64,000 bases of DNA from Treponema sp. UBA4377 (GTDB lineage: Bacteria; Spirochaetota; Spirochaetia; Treponematales; Treponemataceae), in the NCBI GenBank assembly GCA_002391235.1, contig DGRX01000004.1, forward strand, positions 157,951 through 221,950. Direction: 5' to 3'. The notes under the pieces are model-generated. The model had not been told where the DNA came from. It searched no databases and worked only from the letters and a program-made list of their open reading frames with translations. The position numbers were made by a program, and so were the translations under genes. Below are positions 7,041 to 15,120 of this stretch, piece by piece. Positions within the stretch are counted from its first letter, which is position 1, and each line of letters starts with the position of its first letter.

Positions 7041-8363
7041 ATGGCAAAAGAATTGCCCGCAGATGGAAGCGCCCTTAAAAAAATAAAAATAACTTCCCGA
7101 TGTTTTATGGGCCTTAGCCATTTATTATATTTAAAGGAATACATAAAGGGATCCTTGTTCGCGGCGCTTGAAGTTTTGTTCATTTGCTTGCTTCCAATGT
7201 TTGTCCGCAAAATCATTCAGTTGGTTACGCTTGGAGACCCGCATCCGGAACTTCCGTTGCTTAAGCGCGACAACTCGATTTTTATGTTGATTGACGGAAT
7301 TTTGGCTTTGTCAATCATCGCGATTTTTGTCATCGCATACATTCTTTCGGTCAAAAGCGCCGAAAAGTCTTATAAAAAATATTGCGCCCTCAAGCGCTTC
7401 TCTAATCAGAAAAACGCCATTCAAGAGCTACTCGGCAGTTCCTTTACCGTTTTAGGTTTGACGCCTGCCGTGATTATGCTCATTATATTTGTTGTCGTTC
7501 CATTGGTTTTCTCGGTTGCCGTAGCCTTTACAAACTATTCGGCGCCAAACCACATCACGCCCAACAACACCGTTGACTGGGTTGGCGTGTCCAACTTTAA
7601 GTCTTTGCTTTCTGGCGGAACAAACTGGTCAGTGGGTTTTGGCCGCGTGGCTCTTTGGACAGTGATCTGGGCTTTTGCCGCGACCTTTACCTGCTACTTT
7701 GGCGGTTTGCTAATCGCCGTAATGCTAAAGGAAGCCAAGATAAAGTTTGGCTCTATATTTAGAGTCATCTTCATTTTGCCTTACGCGGTTCCTGCAGTAA
7801 TCACAATGATCACATGGAGGAATTTGCTTAACGGAACGTTTGGAACGGTAAACAAAACCCTATTGTCGCTTGGCTTGATAACGCAGCCAATACCTTGGCT
7901 CGGCTCGCCCGTTTTGGCGCAAGTCATGTGCATCGTCATAAACCTTTGGGCCGGCTTTGGCTACTTTATGATGCTTTCTATGGGTTCGATGACCGCCATC
8001 AACGGCGACCTTTACGAAGCCGCCTATATCGACGGAGCTTCCGGCGGACAGGTTCTTAGAAAGATTACCCTGCCTTTGGTTTTGTTCCAAACGATGCCGC
8101 AAATCATCATGTCCTTTACCCATAACCTCAACAACTTTGGAATAATCTTCTTTCTTACTGGCGGAACGCCGACAGCAAAAGACTCCTCGACGACTCTCGC
8201 CGGAGCGACTGACATTTTGGTCACTTGGATTTACAAGCTTACGATCACCTTGCTCAAGTACCACTACGCGTCGGTAATCGCGGTTTTGATCTTTGTCGTT
8301 ATGGCGCCGTTTGCCATATTCTTGTTCAGAAACACAAGGTCTTATAAGGAGGGCGAACTATGA
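7041..8363 (+). CDS. ganP: Galacto-oligosaccharide ABC transporter permease, MalF type
   Basis: This 440-aa inner-membrane permease has an N-terminal extension of about 130 residues with two extra hydrophobic segments (FAALEVLFICLLPMF and FMLIDGILALSIIAIF), as in Gram-positive GanP/MalF proteins. The core holds six predicted membrane segments and the EAA loop EAAYIDGASGGQVLRKITLP (about residues 325-344), which contacts the ATPase. It starts after AGGAGG with ideal spacing and overlaps ganQ by 4 nt (ATGA). No ATPase gene is nearby. Confidence 0.85.
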   Translation: MAKELPADGSALKKIKITSRCFMGLSHLLYLKEYIKGSLFAALEVLFICLLPMFVRKIIQLVTLGDPHPELPLLKRDNSIFMLIDGILALSIIAIFVIAYILSVKSAEKSYKKYCALKRFSNQKNAIQELLGSSFTVLGLTPAVIMLIIFVVVPLVFSVAVAFTNYSAPNHITPNNTVDWVGVSNFKSLLSGGTNWSVGFGRVALWTVIWAFAATFTCYFGGLLIAVMLKEAKIKFGSIFRVIFILPYAVPAVITMITWRNLLNGTFGTVNKTLLSLGLITQPIPWLGSPVLAQVMCIVINLWAGFGYFMMLSMGSMTAINGDLYEAAYIDGASGGQVLRKITLPLVLFQTMPQIIMSFTHNLNNFGIIFFLTGGTPTAKDSSTTLAGATDILVTWIYKLTITLLKYHYASVIAVLIFVVMAPFAIFLFRNTRSYKEGEL

Positions 8364-9229
8364 TTAGAGATCCGATAACAGTTTCCGCAAAGAACTACAA
8401 GACAACTCAGTACATTCTAAAAGTCTTTATGGTGTTTTTCTTCATCATTGTCTCTCTTTCCGTTCTCTATCCGATGGTGTACGTGATTTCCGGCTCTGTA
8501 ACGCCCGGAAATTCCATCGCGGACATGGACCCCAAGCCCTTTTCCAAGGGCGTCACATTTGAGCATTTTAAGTATTTGTTCTTCAAGAGCGATTACGGCC
8601 TTTGGTTTATGAACACTCTTAAGATCGCTGTGTCGACTTCTGTCATAACAATCGCGATAACGTCGCTTTCGGCCTACATTTTCTCCCGCTTTAGATTTAC
8701 CATCAAGCAGCCGCTTTTGATGAGCCTCTTGATTTTGCAAGTCTTTCCTTCTTTTGTAGGAATGATCGCCATCTATGTAATCTTGCTCCGCATTGGCGGC
8801 CTTGACACCTTGTGGGGCTTGGTCTTGGTTTACGTAGCCGGAAACATTCCATACAACGTGTGGATGGTAAAAAGCTACATCGACACGATTCCCAGAAGCT
8901 TGGACGAAGCCGCCCGCATCGACGGCGCGAGCCACTTTAGGATTTGGGCAACGATTGTAATGCCGGTGGCCAAGCCCATCATCACCTTCTTGGGAATCAC
9001 GACGTTCACAGGACCCTGGATGGACTTTGTCTTCCCAAAAATGGTTTTGCGCTCGGTCAACAAGCAGACGCTGGCCTTGGGCTTGTTCAGCTTTGTCACC
9101 GACAAAAAGAACGACTTTACGACCTTTGCGGCCGGCTCTTTGATAATCGCCATTCCCTTTGTAATCTTCTTCATCTTTGGACAAAAGGCCATGATGATGA
9201 GCATGGGCGGCGGAGCAGTCAAAGAGTGA
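8360..9229 (+). CDS. ganQ: Galacto-oligosaccharide ABC transporter permease, MalG type
   Basis: The 289-aa protein has six membrane segments and the EAA motif EAARIDGASHFRIWATIVMP (about residues 180-199). It pairs with GanP to form the membrane channel of the importer; stop/start overlap ATGA with ganP indicates coupled translation. It ends in GGGAVKE, as MalG-like proteins often do. The last codons form one arm of a perfect hairpin downstream. Confidence 0.88.
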   Translation: MIRDPITVSAKNYKTTQYILKVFMVFFFIIVSLSVLYPMVYVISGSVTPGNSIADMDPKPFSKGVTFEHFKYLFFKSDYGLWFMNTLKIAVSTSVITIAITSLSAYIFSRFRFTIKQPLLMSLLILQVFPSFVGMIAIYVILLRIGGLDTLWGLVLVYVAGNIPYNVWMVKSYIDTIPRSLDEAARIDGASHFRIWATIVMPVAKPIITFLGITTFTGPWMDFVFPKMVLRSVNKQTLALGLFSFVTDKKNDFTTFAAGSLIIAIPFVIFFIFGQKAMMMSMGGGAVKE

Positions 9230-9282
9230 AGTGCTTTGCGCTTCACTCTTTGACACGAGTTTTGGGCGTTGCCCAAAACTCG
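9220..9282 (+). terminator. Two adjacent perfect hairpins between ganQ and ganB
   Basis: CAAAGAGTGAAG (9220-9231) pairs with CTTCACTCTTTG (9241-9252), and CGAGTTTTGGGC (9256-9267) pairs with GCCCAAAACTCG (9271-9282); both stems are 12 bp without mismatch. The first includes the ganQ stop codon. Neither is followed by a T-run, so an mRNA-processing or stability role is more likely than termination. Confidence 0.6.
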
Positions 9283-9358
9283 CAACCTGGTTGTAGCGGT
9301 TTCGTCACGCGCGGCCGACATCGGTAGCGGTTTTTATTTATATTTTTTTGGAGGAAAA

Positions 9359-11365
9359 ATGAAAATGCAAACTGTCGCGGCAACAACGGCCGCTTTTATT
9401 TTGGCGATATGCGCAACAAGTTGCGCAAAAAAGGCGCGCGTATACACGGAAGTTCCGAAAGAAAATCCCGGAATCTTTTTGCCCAAGTCCGCCACGGCGC
9501 GGCTGGACTTTATCCGCGGCGTTGACGTTTCCACCGTAATCGCGCAAGAGGAAAGCGGCGTAATCTATCGCGGTTGGGACGGGCAGCCGCAAGACATTTT
9601 CAAGACCCTGCGCCAAAGCGGCGTCAACTACATCCGCGTCCGCGTGTGGAACAATCCCTGGACAGAAAGCGGCGCCTCCTTTGGCGGCGGCCACAACGAC
9701 GTTGACACGGCAGTCCAAATCGCAAAGCGCGCGGCCAAGTACGACTTGCCCTTGCTTGTAGACTTCCATTACTCGGACTTTTGGGCCGACCCCAACAAGC
9801 AAAAGGCGCCGCGCGTCTGGGCCAGCATGAATATGGAACAAAAGCAAAAGGCGCTCCACGACTTTACCAAAGAAAGCCTAAAAAAAATTCTTAAAAGCGG
9901 CGCCGCCGTCGGCATGGTTCAAATCGGAAACGAAACGACAACCGGCATGGCCGGCGAAAAAAACTGGATGAACGTCTGCAAGCTTATGAACGCCGGCAGC
10001 CGCGCCGTCCGCGAAATTTCCAAAGACATAAAGGTCGTCGTCCACTTCACCAACCCGGAAAAGGCCGGCGAGTACGAGCATATCGCGGACATACTGGCCC
10101 ACAACAAGGTTGACTACGATGTCTTTGGCACCAGCGACTATCCCTACTGGCACTTGGGAACAAAAAACTTGGCCGCGCTCTTGGACAAAATCGCCGACAA
10201 GACCGGCAAAAAAGTGATGGTCTGCGAGTTTTCCGCGCCCTACACATACGCGGACGGAGACGAAAGCGGAAACTCGATTGGCGAAGATTCCTACTTTTAC
10301 GGTGAAAAGCGATACTCGGTCAGCGTCCAAGGCCAGGCCGACGTGATTTACGACTACATAAACGACATGAGCGAGCTTGGACAAAAATGCCTTGGCGTCT
10401 TTTGGTGGGAGCCGGCCTGGATTCCGGTTCCTGGAAACAGCAGGGATGAGCGGCAGGCGCTTTGGGAAAAACACGGATCCGGCTGGGCTTCCAGCTACGC
10501 CGCGGCCTACGACCCCGACGACGCGGGAAAGTACTACGGCGGCTCGGCTTGGGACAACCAGGCGCTCTTTGACTTTGAAGGAAAGCCGCTCGCTTCCTTG
10601 GCGGCTTGGGGCTTGGTTTCCGTCGGCGCCCAAACTGACGTCCGCCCGGACTTCGCCCAGCCGATAGAAGTCCGCGCCCGCCTGGGAGAGCCGGTCGTTT
10701 TGCCTAAAGAGGTAGCGGTGACCAACAACGACGGAAGCGCGGCCACAGTCCCGGTCGTTTGGAACGACAAAAGCGATGACGGCGTTCCCCTTTCGGAACT
10801 CACTTCCCACGGGCCGCGCGACTATAAAGTTCACGGACAGGCGGGCGCTTCTTTGTCAGCGAACGCTTCCGGCGTTCCTGTCTTGGCGCGCGTCGCGGCG
10901 ATAGAATTAAATTATATAGAAAATCCTTCGTTTGACGAGCGCGACCTTTCGATGTGGCAAATCCAAGACTTGAACGGCAACTGCAACGAGCTTTTGGTTG
11001 TGGAAAAGGCCGACGACGCCAAGACTGGAACAAAGGCCTTGCACTGGTGGTCTGAAAAGGAAGTTCATTTTACGGTCCAGCAAAAGGTCGCTGGCCTAAA
11101 GCCCGGCCGCTACAAGGCTTCGATGCAAATTCACGGCGGCGACAACGGGCCGCGCGACAAGCAAAAGATATTCCTCTTCGCCAAAAGCGGCGGCAAGGAA
11201 TGGAAGGCGGACGCCTTCACCGACGGCTGGAGAAATTTTTTCAATCCTTCAATAAATGGCGTCGTTGTCGGCGCTGACGGAACGTGTACGGTCGGAGCGG
11301 AGGTTCATGGAAAGCCGGGGTCTTGGGGAAGCCTTGACGATTTTGTTTTAACTCCGCAAAAATAA
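9359..11365 (+). CDS. ganB: Arabinogalactan endo-beta-1,4-galactanase (GH53) lipoprotein with Ig-like and CBM61-like modules
   Basis: This 668-aa secreted enzyme starts after GGAGG and has a lipoprotein signal with Cys in ATSC. The GH53 domain spans about residues 45-415: acid/base Glu192 in QIGNETT and nucleophile Glu290 in VCEFSAPY. It cuts beta-1,4-galactan side chains of pectin into galacto-oligosaccharides. After it come an Ig-like linker (about 430-515) and a C-terminal module (about 520-668, NPSFDERDLSMWQIQ...) resembling CBM61, a galactan-binding module known on other GH53 enzymes. It is the last gene of the operon, followed by a terminator; its products would feed GanSPQ. No GH42 beta-galactosidase is in the operon. 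Confidence 0.88.
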   Translation: MKMQTVAATTAAFILAICATSCAKKARVYTEVPKENPGIFLPKSATARLDFIRGVDVSTVIAQEESGVIYRGWDGQPQDIFKTLRQSGVNYIRVRVWNNPWTESGASFGGGHNDVDTAVQIAKRAAKYDLPLLVDFHYSDFWADPNKQKAPRVWASMNMEQKQKALHDFTKESLKKILKSGAAVGMVQIGNETTTGMAGEKNWMNVCKLMNAGSRAVREISKDIKVVVHFTNPEKAGEYEHIADILAHNKVDYDVFGTSDYPYWHLGTKNLAALLDKIADKTGKKVMVCEFSAPYTYADGDESGNSIGEDSYFYGEKRYSVSVQGQADVIYDYINDMSELGQKCLGVFWWEPAWIPVPGNSRDERQALWEKHGSGWASSYAAAYDPDDAGKYYGGSAWDNQALFDFEGKPLASLAAWGLVSVGAQTDVRPDFAQPIEVRARLGEPVVLPKEVAVTNNDGSAATVPVVWNDKSDDGVPLSELTSHGPRDYKVHGQAGASLSANASGVPVLARVAAIELNYIENPSFDERDLSMWQIQDLNGNCNELLVVEKADDAKTGTKALHWWSEKEVHFTVQQKVAGLKPGRYKASMQIHGGDNGPRDKQKIFLFAKSGGKEWKADAFTDGWRNFFNPSINGVVVGADGTCTVGAEVHGKPGSWGSLDDFVLTPQK

Positions 11366-11403
11366 GCCCAACTCGACTCAAAAAAGCGCTTCAAACGGCG
11401 TAT

Positions 11404-11448
11404 AAACGCTCAAAATGGGCTAAAAATGCCTGTTTGGGCGTTTTTTTT
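11404..11448 (+). terminator. Terminator of the galactan operon
   Basis: AAACGCTCAAA (11404-11414) pairs with TTTGGGCGTTT (11433-11443), 11 bp with one wobble, running into T8 (11441-11448). Confidence 0.75.
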
Positions 11449-11469
11449 AAATTTTTTTTACGAATTTTG

Positions 11470-11498
11470 TTGACAAAGTGAAAAAACAGAGTGATAAT
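11470..11498 (+). promoter_or_regulatory. Promoter of the xylo-oligosaccharide operon
   Basis: TTGACA (11470-11475), 17-nt spacer, GATAAT (11493-11498). The leader is about 75 nt and ends in GGAGG before ATG 11579. Confidence 0.75.
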
Positions 11499-11513
11499 GT
11501 TAGTTACAAAAAG

Positions 11514-11527
11514 GGAAACCGATTGCC
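11514..11527 (+). promoter_or_regulatory. Candidate LacI-family operator
   Basis: GGAAACCGATTGCC is an imperfect palindrome centred on CG and contains the LacI-family core pattern AANCGNTT. It lies 16 nt downstream of the -10, so a bound repressor would block transcription. The LacI gene at the end of the same operon is the obvious candidate ligand. Confidence 0.5.
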
Positions 11528-11578
11528 TTGACAGTCGATTCCTAGTCATTTTATTAAATCATATATCCTGGAGGAAAT

Positions 11579-12862
11579 ATGAAGAAAAGTCACGTTATTC
11601 TTGCATCGGTTGCTGCCGCTGCAATGCTTCTTTCAGTAACAAGCTGCGGAAAAGCCGGCGGAAAGGAAGAAGCCAAGAAATTGGTTGTTTGGTCTTTCAC
11701 AGACGAACTTCAGACAATGATCGACAAGTACTACAAAGTTGATCGCCCCGATGTTGAAGTTGAGTACTCTTTGACACCGACAGACCAGTTCCCCAACAAG
11801 TTGGACCCCGTTTTGGCCTCAGGCAACGGCGCTCCTGACGTTTTCGCTTTGGAAGACGCTTTCGTACGCAAGTATGTTGAGCAGGGCGACAAGCTTATGC
11901 TTGACCTTACAGACGTTTACAACGAAGTAAAGTCTAAGATGATTCCGTATCCTGCCGAAGTCGGAATGAAGGACGGAAAAGTTTACGGACTTTCTTGGCA
12001 GGCTTGTCCTGGCGCCTACTTCTATCGCCGCTCATTGGCCAAGAAGTACCTCGGATCTGACGATCCCGCCACAGTTCAGAAGGCTTTCGCCAACTGGGAC
12101 ACATTCCTTGCCACAGCCCGCGACCTCAAGAAGGCCTCTGGCGGAAAGTGCGTTATCCTTTCTACAACTGGCGACTTGTTCAAGCCGTTCCAGGGCGCCC
12201 GCAAGGGACCGTGGATCCAGGGTGGAAAATTGGTTGTTGACCCCGCCATGGAAGATTACATGAAGATGGCCAAGACTCTCAAGGACGAAGGACTTGAAGG
12301 ACGCCAGGGACAGTGGTCAGAAGGTTGGTTCGCTGGATTCAAGGGCGAGCTCAAGGACGAAGCCGGAAAGCCGGTTGAAGTATTCGGAACATTCCTCCCG
12401 ACATGGGGACTCCACTACGTTCTTAAGCCCAACGCTGGCAACACAGCCGGTGACTGGGGCATGATCGCTGGACCCGCTCCCTACCGCTGGGGTGGCACTT
12501 GGGTTGGCGCCTACAAAGGAACAAAGGTTCCCAAGTTGGCCAAAGACTTCATCAAGTACGTTGCCACAGACGACGGCTTCTTGACAAAGTGGGCCAAAGA
12601 CACAGGCGACGTTGTTTCTAACAACAACGTTATCAACGCCATCAAAGACACATACTCTGAGCCGTTCCTCAATGGACAGAACCACTACGCTGAGTTCGCC
12701 GCCATGGCCAACAACGTAGACGGAAAGCTCAACCAGGGAACTGACCAGGCTGTTGAAGGATTCTGGGGCGAAGCTGTAGGATCTTATGTAAACGGCGAAA
12801 AGTCTATGGATGATGCTATTGCTGATTTCAAGCAGCATGTTAAAGACGAGCTTGGATTCTAA
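11579..12862 (+). CDS. Sugar ABC transporter substrate-binding lipoprotein (xylo-oligosaccharide operon)
   Basis: The 427-aa protein has a lipoprotein signal (lipobox VTSC, Cys about 23) and a family-1 carbohydrate-binding-protein body (KLVVWSFTDELQTMIDKYYK; GNGAPDVFALEDAFVRKYV; WGMIAGPAPYRWGGTWVG). It delivers oligosaccharides to the two permeases downstream. The ligand is inferred as xylo- or arabinoxylo-oligosaccharide because a cytoplasmic GH43 beta-xylosidase is in the same operon. The start follows CTGGAGGAAAT. Biased codon use suggests high expression. A terminator-like hairpin separates it from the permease genes. Confidence 0.85.
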   Translation: MKKSHVILASVAAAAMLLSVTSCGKAGGKEEAKKLVVWSFTDELQTMIDKYYKVDRPDVEVEYSLTPTDQFPNKLDPVLASGNGAPDVFALEDAFVRKYVEQGDKLMLDLTDVYNEVKSKMIPYPAEVGMKDGKVYGLSWQACPGAYFYRRSLAKKYLGSDDPATVQKAFANWDTFLATARDLKKASGGKCVILSTTGDLFKPFQGARKGPWIQGGKLVVDPAMEDYMKMAKTLKDEGLEGRQGQWSEGWFAGFKGELKDEAGKPVEVFGTFLPTWGLHYVLKPNAGNTAGDWGMIAGPAPYRWGGTWVGAYKGTKVPKLAKDFIKYVATDDGFLTKWAKDTGDVVSNNNVINAIKDTYSEPFLNGQNHYAEFAAMANNVDGKLNQGTDQAVEGFWGEAVGSYVNGEKSMDDAIADFKQHVKDELGF

Positions 12863-12886
12863 TCCAGCTTAAAATTCAGGATGCGG

Positions 12887-12967
12887 TCCGTTCTATGAAC
12901 GGATTGCCTCCGCCAAAGGGCGCAGGAAGATTAATCAGCGCGATTTGTCGGACTGCGCCCTTTTTTT
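12887..12967 (+). terminator. Intercistronic attenuator after the binding-protein gene
   Basis: A small hairpin TCCGTTC/GAACGGA (12887-12903) is followed by AAAGGGCGCAG (12915-12925) paired with CTGCGCCCTTT (12953-12963), 11 bp, and T7 (12961-12967). This looks like a real intrinsic terminator, yet the permease genes downstream have no visible promoter of their own, so partial read-through is implied. Confidence 0.7.
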
Positions 12968-13052
12968 AACCTATTATTTGAAAACAAAACAATAAAATTT
13001 TATTCCCTCAAGCGATGGATTCACAAAATGGGTTTTTTAGGAGAAAAAAAAC

Positions 13053-14030
13053 ATGCCTTTATTAAAAACTAAAAAAGCGAAAGGATCCGAAGCGCGTCTT
13101 GCAAAATACGGCGTGTTCTTTGTTCTGCCCTTCCTTTGCGTTTACGCGATATTCAATTTGTGGCCTACGGTCTACACAATTTTGCTTTCCTTTACGGATC
13201 TTAATAAGTTTGATACATTGAAAGACGCCGATTGGGTTGGCGGAGCCAATTACGCGGCGCTTATAAAAGACGGCAACTTTTGGGGATCTGTAATCAATAC
13301 TTTCATCATGTGGGGCTTTAACTTCGCTCCGCAGTTGGGAATCGCCCTTATTTTTGCGGTTATCTTTACAGATCCGGGAATGTCCGGACTTAAAGGAAAG
13401 AACGCTTTCCGCGCGATTTTCTATCTTCCAAACTTGCTTACAGCGGCTTCTGTAGCGATTTTGTTCCGAAGCCTTTTTGCATATCCGATTGGACCTGTAA
13501 ACCAGTTCTTCACAAAGATTGGAATCCAGGCAACAACTATTCGCGATGGCGAAGTTATCAAGGAAGGAATCAACTTTTTCCGCAGCGTCGCTTGGTCGCG
13601 CGGAATCGTTTCCTTCATCCAGTGGTGGATGTGGTGCGGACAGACATTGATTATGTTGATGGCCGGCATCACTTCAATTTCTCCTTCATTGTATGAGTCG
13701 GCTGTAGTTGACGGCGCCACCCAAAGCCAGCAGACTTGGTACATCACTTTGCCGCTTTTGCGCCCGATGATGCTCTTCTTGCTCGTAACTTCAATCATCG
13801 GCGGAATGCAGCTCTTTGAAATTCCCTTCTTGCTGACAGATATGCGCGGCGGCCCTGACTACAGAATCCGAACGATGGTTCTTTACATGTACAACACCGC
13901 CTTCCAGGGCGTAAACAAGTACGGTTACGCTTCGGCAATAGCCATGGGTGTATTTGTAATTACAATGTTCTTCTCTGCGTTGGTATTCTTCTTTATGCAA
14001 GACCGCTCAGAACCCAAAGGCAAAAGGTAG
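13053..14030 (+). CDS. Sugar ABC transporter permease (UgpA/MalF type)
   Basis: The 325-aa inner-membrane protein has six predicted membrane segments and the EAA loop ESAVVDGATQSQQTWYITLPLL (about residues 212-233). It starts with ATG after TTAGGAGAA. It forms the channel with the next permease for the xylo-oligosaccharide importer. The gene is downstream of the attenuator and 10 nt upstream of its partner. As in the galactan operon, an ATPase gene is missing. Confidence 0.88.
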   Translation: MPLLKTKKAKGSEARLAKYGVFFVLPFLCVYAIFNLWPTVYTILLSFTDLNKFDTLKDADWVGGANYAALIKDGNFWGSVINTFIMWGFNFAPQLGIALIFAVIFTDPGMSGLKGKNAFRAIFYLPNLLTAASVAILFRSLFAYPIGPVNQFFTKIGIQATTIRDGEVIKEGINFFRSVAWSRGIVSFIQWWMWCGQTLIMLMAGITSISPSLYESAVVDGATQSQQTWYITLPLLRPMMLFLLVTSIIGGMQLFEIPFLLTDMRGGPDYRIRTMVLYMYNTAFQGVNKYGYASAIAMGVFVITMFFSALVFFFMQDRSEPKGKR

Positions 14031-14040
14031 GAGGTAAAAA

Positions 14041-15000
14041 ATGGATTATAAAGCTGCTAAAACTGCCAAACAGAGCGTAGTTTACTTTTTTATGGTTCTG
14101 TTTATTTTGATTGCTGTAATTCCTGTTTGGTTGATGCTTGTAAACGCTACAAGAACAACCGAGCAAATAAACGCTGGCGTAACATTGTTCCCTGGCAAAA
14201 GCCTCATCAACAACTGGAATATTTTGATTACAACAGGTTCTGGACTTAAGGTTGCCGCCGGCGGACGCTTGATTGACGAGCTTACAAAGCACGCAAAAGA
14301 GTATGCCGGAAAGTTCGCGAAAATCGGCGATTGGATTATCTTCTTCAAGGCTGGTAAATTCCAGATTTGGCAGGGCTTCCTTAACTCGGCCATCATCGCG
14401 ATTTGTTCAACCGGATTGAACGTGTACTTCTCTTCTTTGACAGCCTATGCCTTGCACGTATACCGCTTCAAGGGACGCGCCTTCATCTGGGCCTTTATCA
14501 TGTTCGTTATGATGATTCCGGCTTCTATTTCGTTCGTCGGTTTCTATCAGTTTATGTCAAGCATCCACTTGGTTGACAGCTTCATTCCGTTGATTGTTCC
14601 TGCGATAGCCAGCTCCGCCACGGTATTGTTCATGCGACAGTATATGGCGTCAGTTCTTTCTTTGGAATTGATTGACGCGGGCCGCATTGACGGAGCGGGC
14701 GAGTTTAGGATTTTCAACCAAATCGTTCTTCCGATTATGTCTCCCGCCTTGGCCACGCAAGCTATCTTCTGCTTTGTAGGTTCTTGGAACAACTTTGTAA
14801 CTCCTATGATTTTGCTCCAGACCGACAGCAAGAAGACATTGCCGATTTTCGTTCAGCTTTTGCGCGGCGACATTTACCGAACTGAGTTCGGCGCCATCTA
14901 CATGGGTATCGCCGTTTCGTTGATTCCGATTATCATCTTCTACTGCTTCATGTCACGCTTCATCATCTCGGGCGTTTCAATGGGCGGCGTAAAAGAGTAA
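14041..15000 (+). CDS. Sugar ABC transporter permease (UgpE/MalG type)
   Basis: The 319-aa permease has an EAA loop with a Gly variant (IDAGRIDGAGEFRIFNQIVLPI, about residues 210-231) and ends SMGGVKE like other MalG-type permeases. There is an unusually long segment of about 65 residues between the first and second membrane spans, containing TTGSGLKVAAGGRLIDELTK. The start follows TAGGAGGTAAAAA, overlapping the previous stop codon region. It is followed at once by a strong terminator. Confidence 0.87.
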   Translation: MDYKAAKTAKQSVVYFFMVLFILIAVIPVWLMLVNATRTTEQINAGVTLFPGKSLINNWNILITTGSGLKVAAGGRLIDELTKHAKEYAGKFAKIGDWIIFFKAGKFQIWQGFLNSAIIAICSTGLNVYFSSLTAYALHVYRFKGRAFIWAFIMFVMMIPASISFVGFYQFMSSIHLVDSFIPLIVPAIASSATVLFMRQYMASVLSLELIDAGRIDGAGEFRIFNQIVLPIMSPALATQAIFCFVGSWNNFVTPMILLQTDSKKTLPIFVQLLRGDIYRTEFGAIYMGIAVSLIPIIIFYCFMSRFIISGVSMGGVKE

Positions 15001-15005
15001 TATCG

Positions 15006-15039
15006 CTAAAAAAAACCGCGGCAGCGCGGTTTTTTTTAG
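15006..15039. terminator. Bidirectional terminator-like hairpin between permease and xylosidase genes
   Basis: CTAAAAAAAACCGCG (15006-15020) pairs with CGCGGTTTTTTTTAG (15025-15039), 15 bp with a 4-nt loop. A second hairpin, TTTGCCcGCCAT/ATGGCaGGCAAA (about 15050-15079), follows. No new promoter is evident before the xylosidase gene, so read-through probably tunes enzyme level. Confidence 0.75.
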
Positions 15040-15120
15040 GCTTGCGAGTTTGCCCGCCATTTTCTATGGCAGGCAAACATCGCGGTTTTTGTTGAAAATT
15101 CCCATTTTGAGGAAAAAAAA

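Noticed and set aside
9878..10834. Long open frame antisense to the GH53 gene
   Set aside because: It is a by-product of the high GC third positions in the real gene; no start signal, and composition fits a shadow frame.
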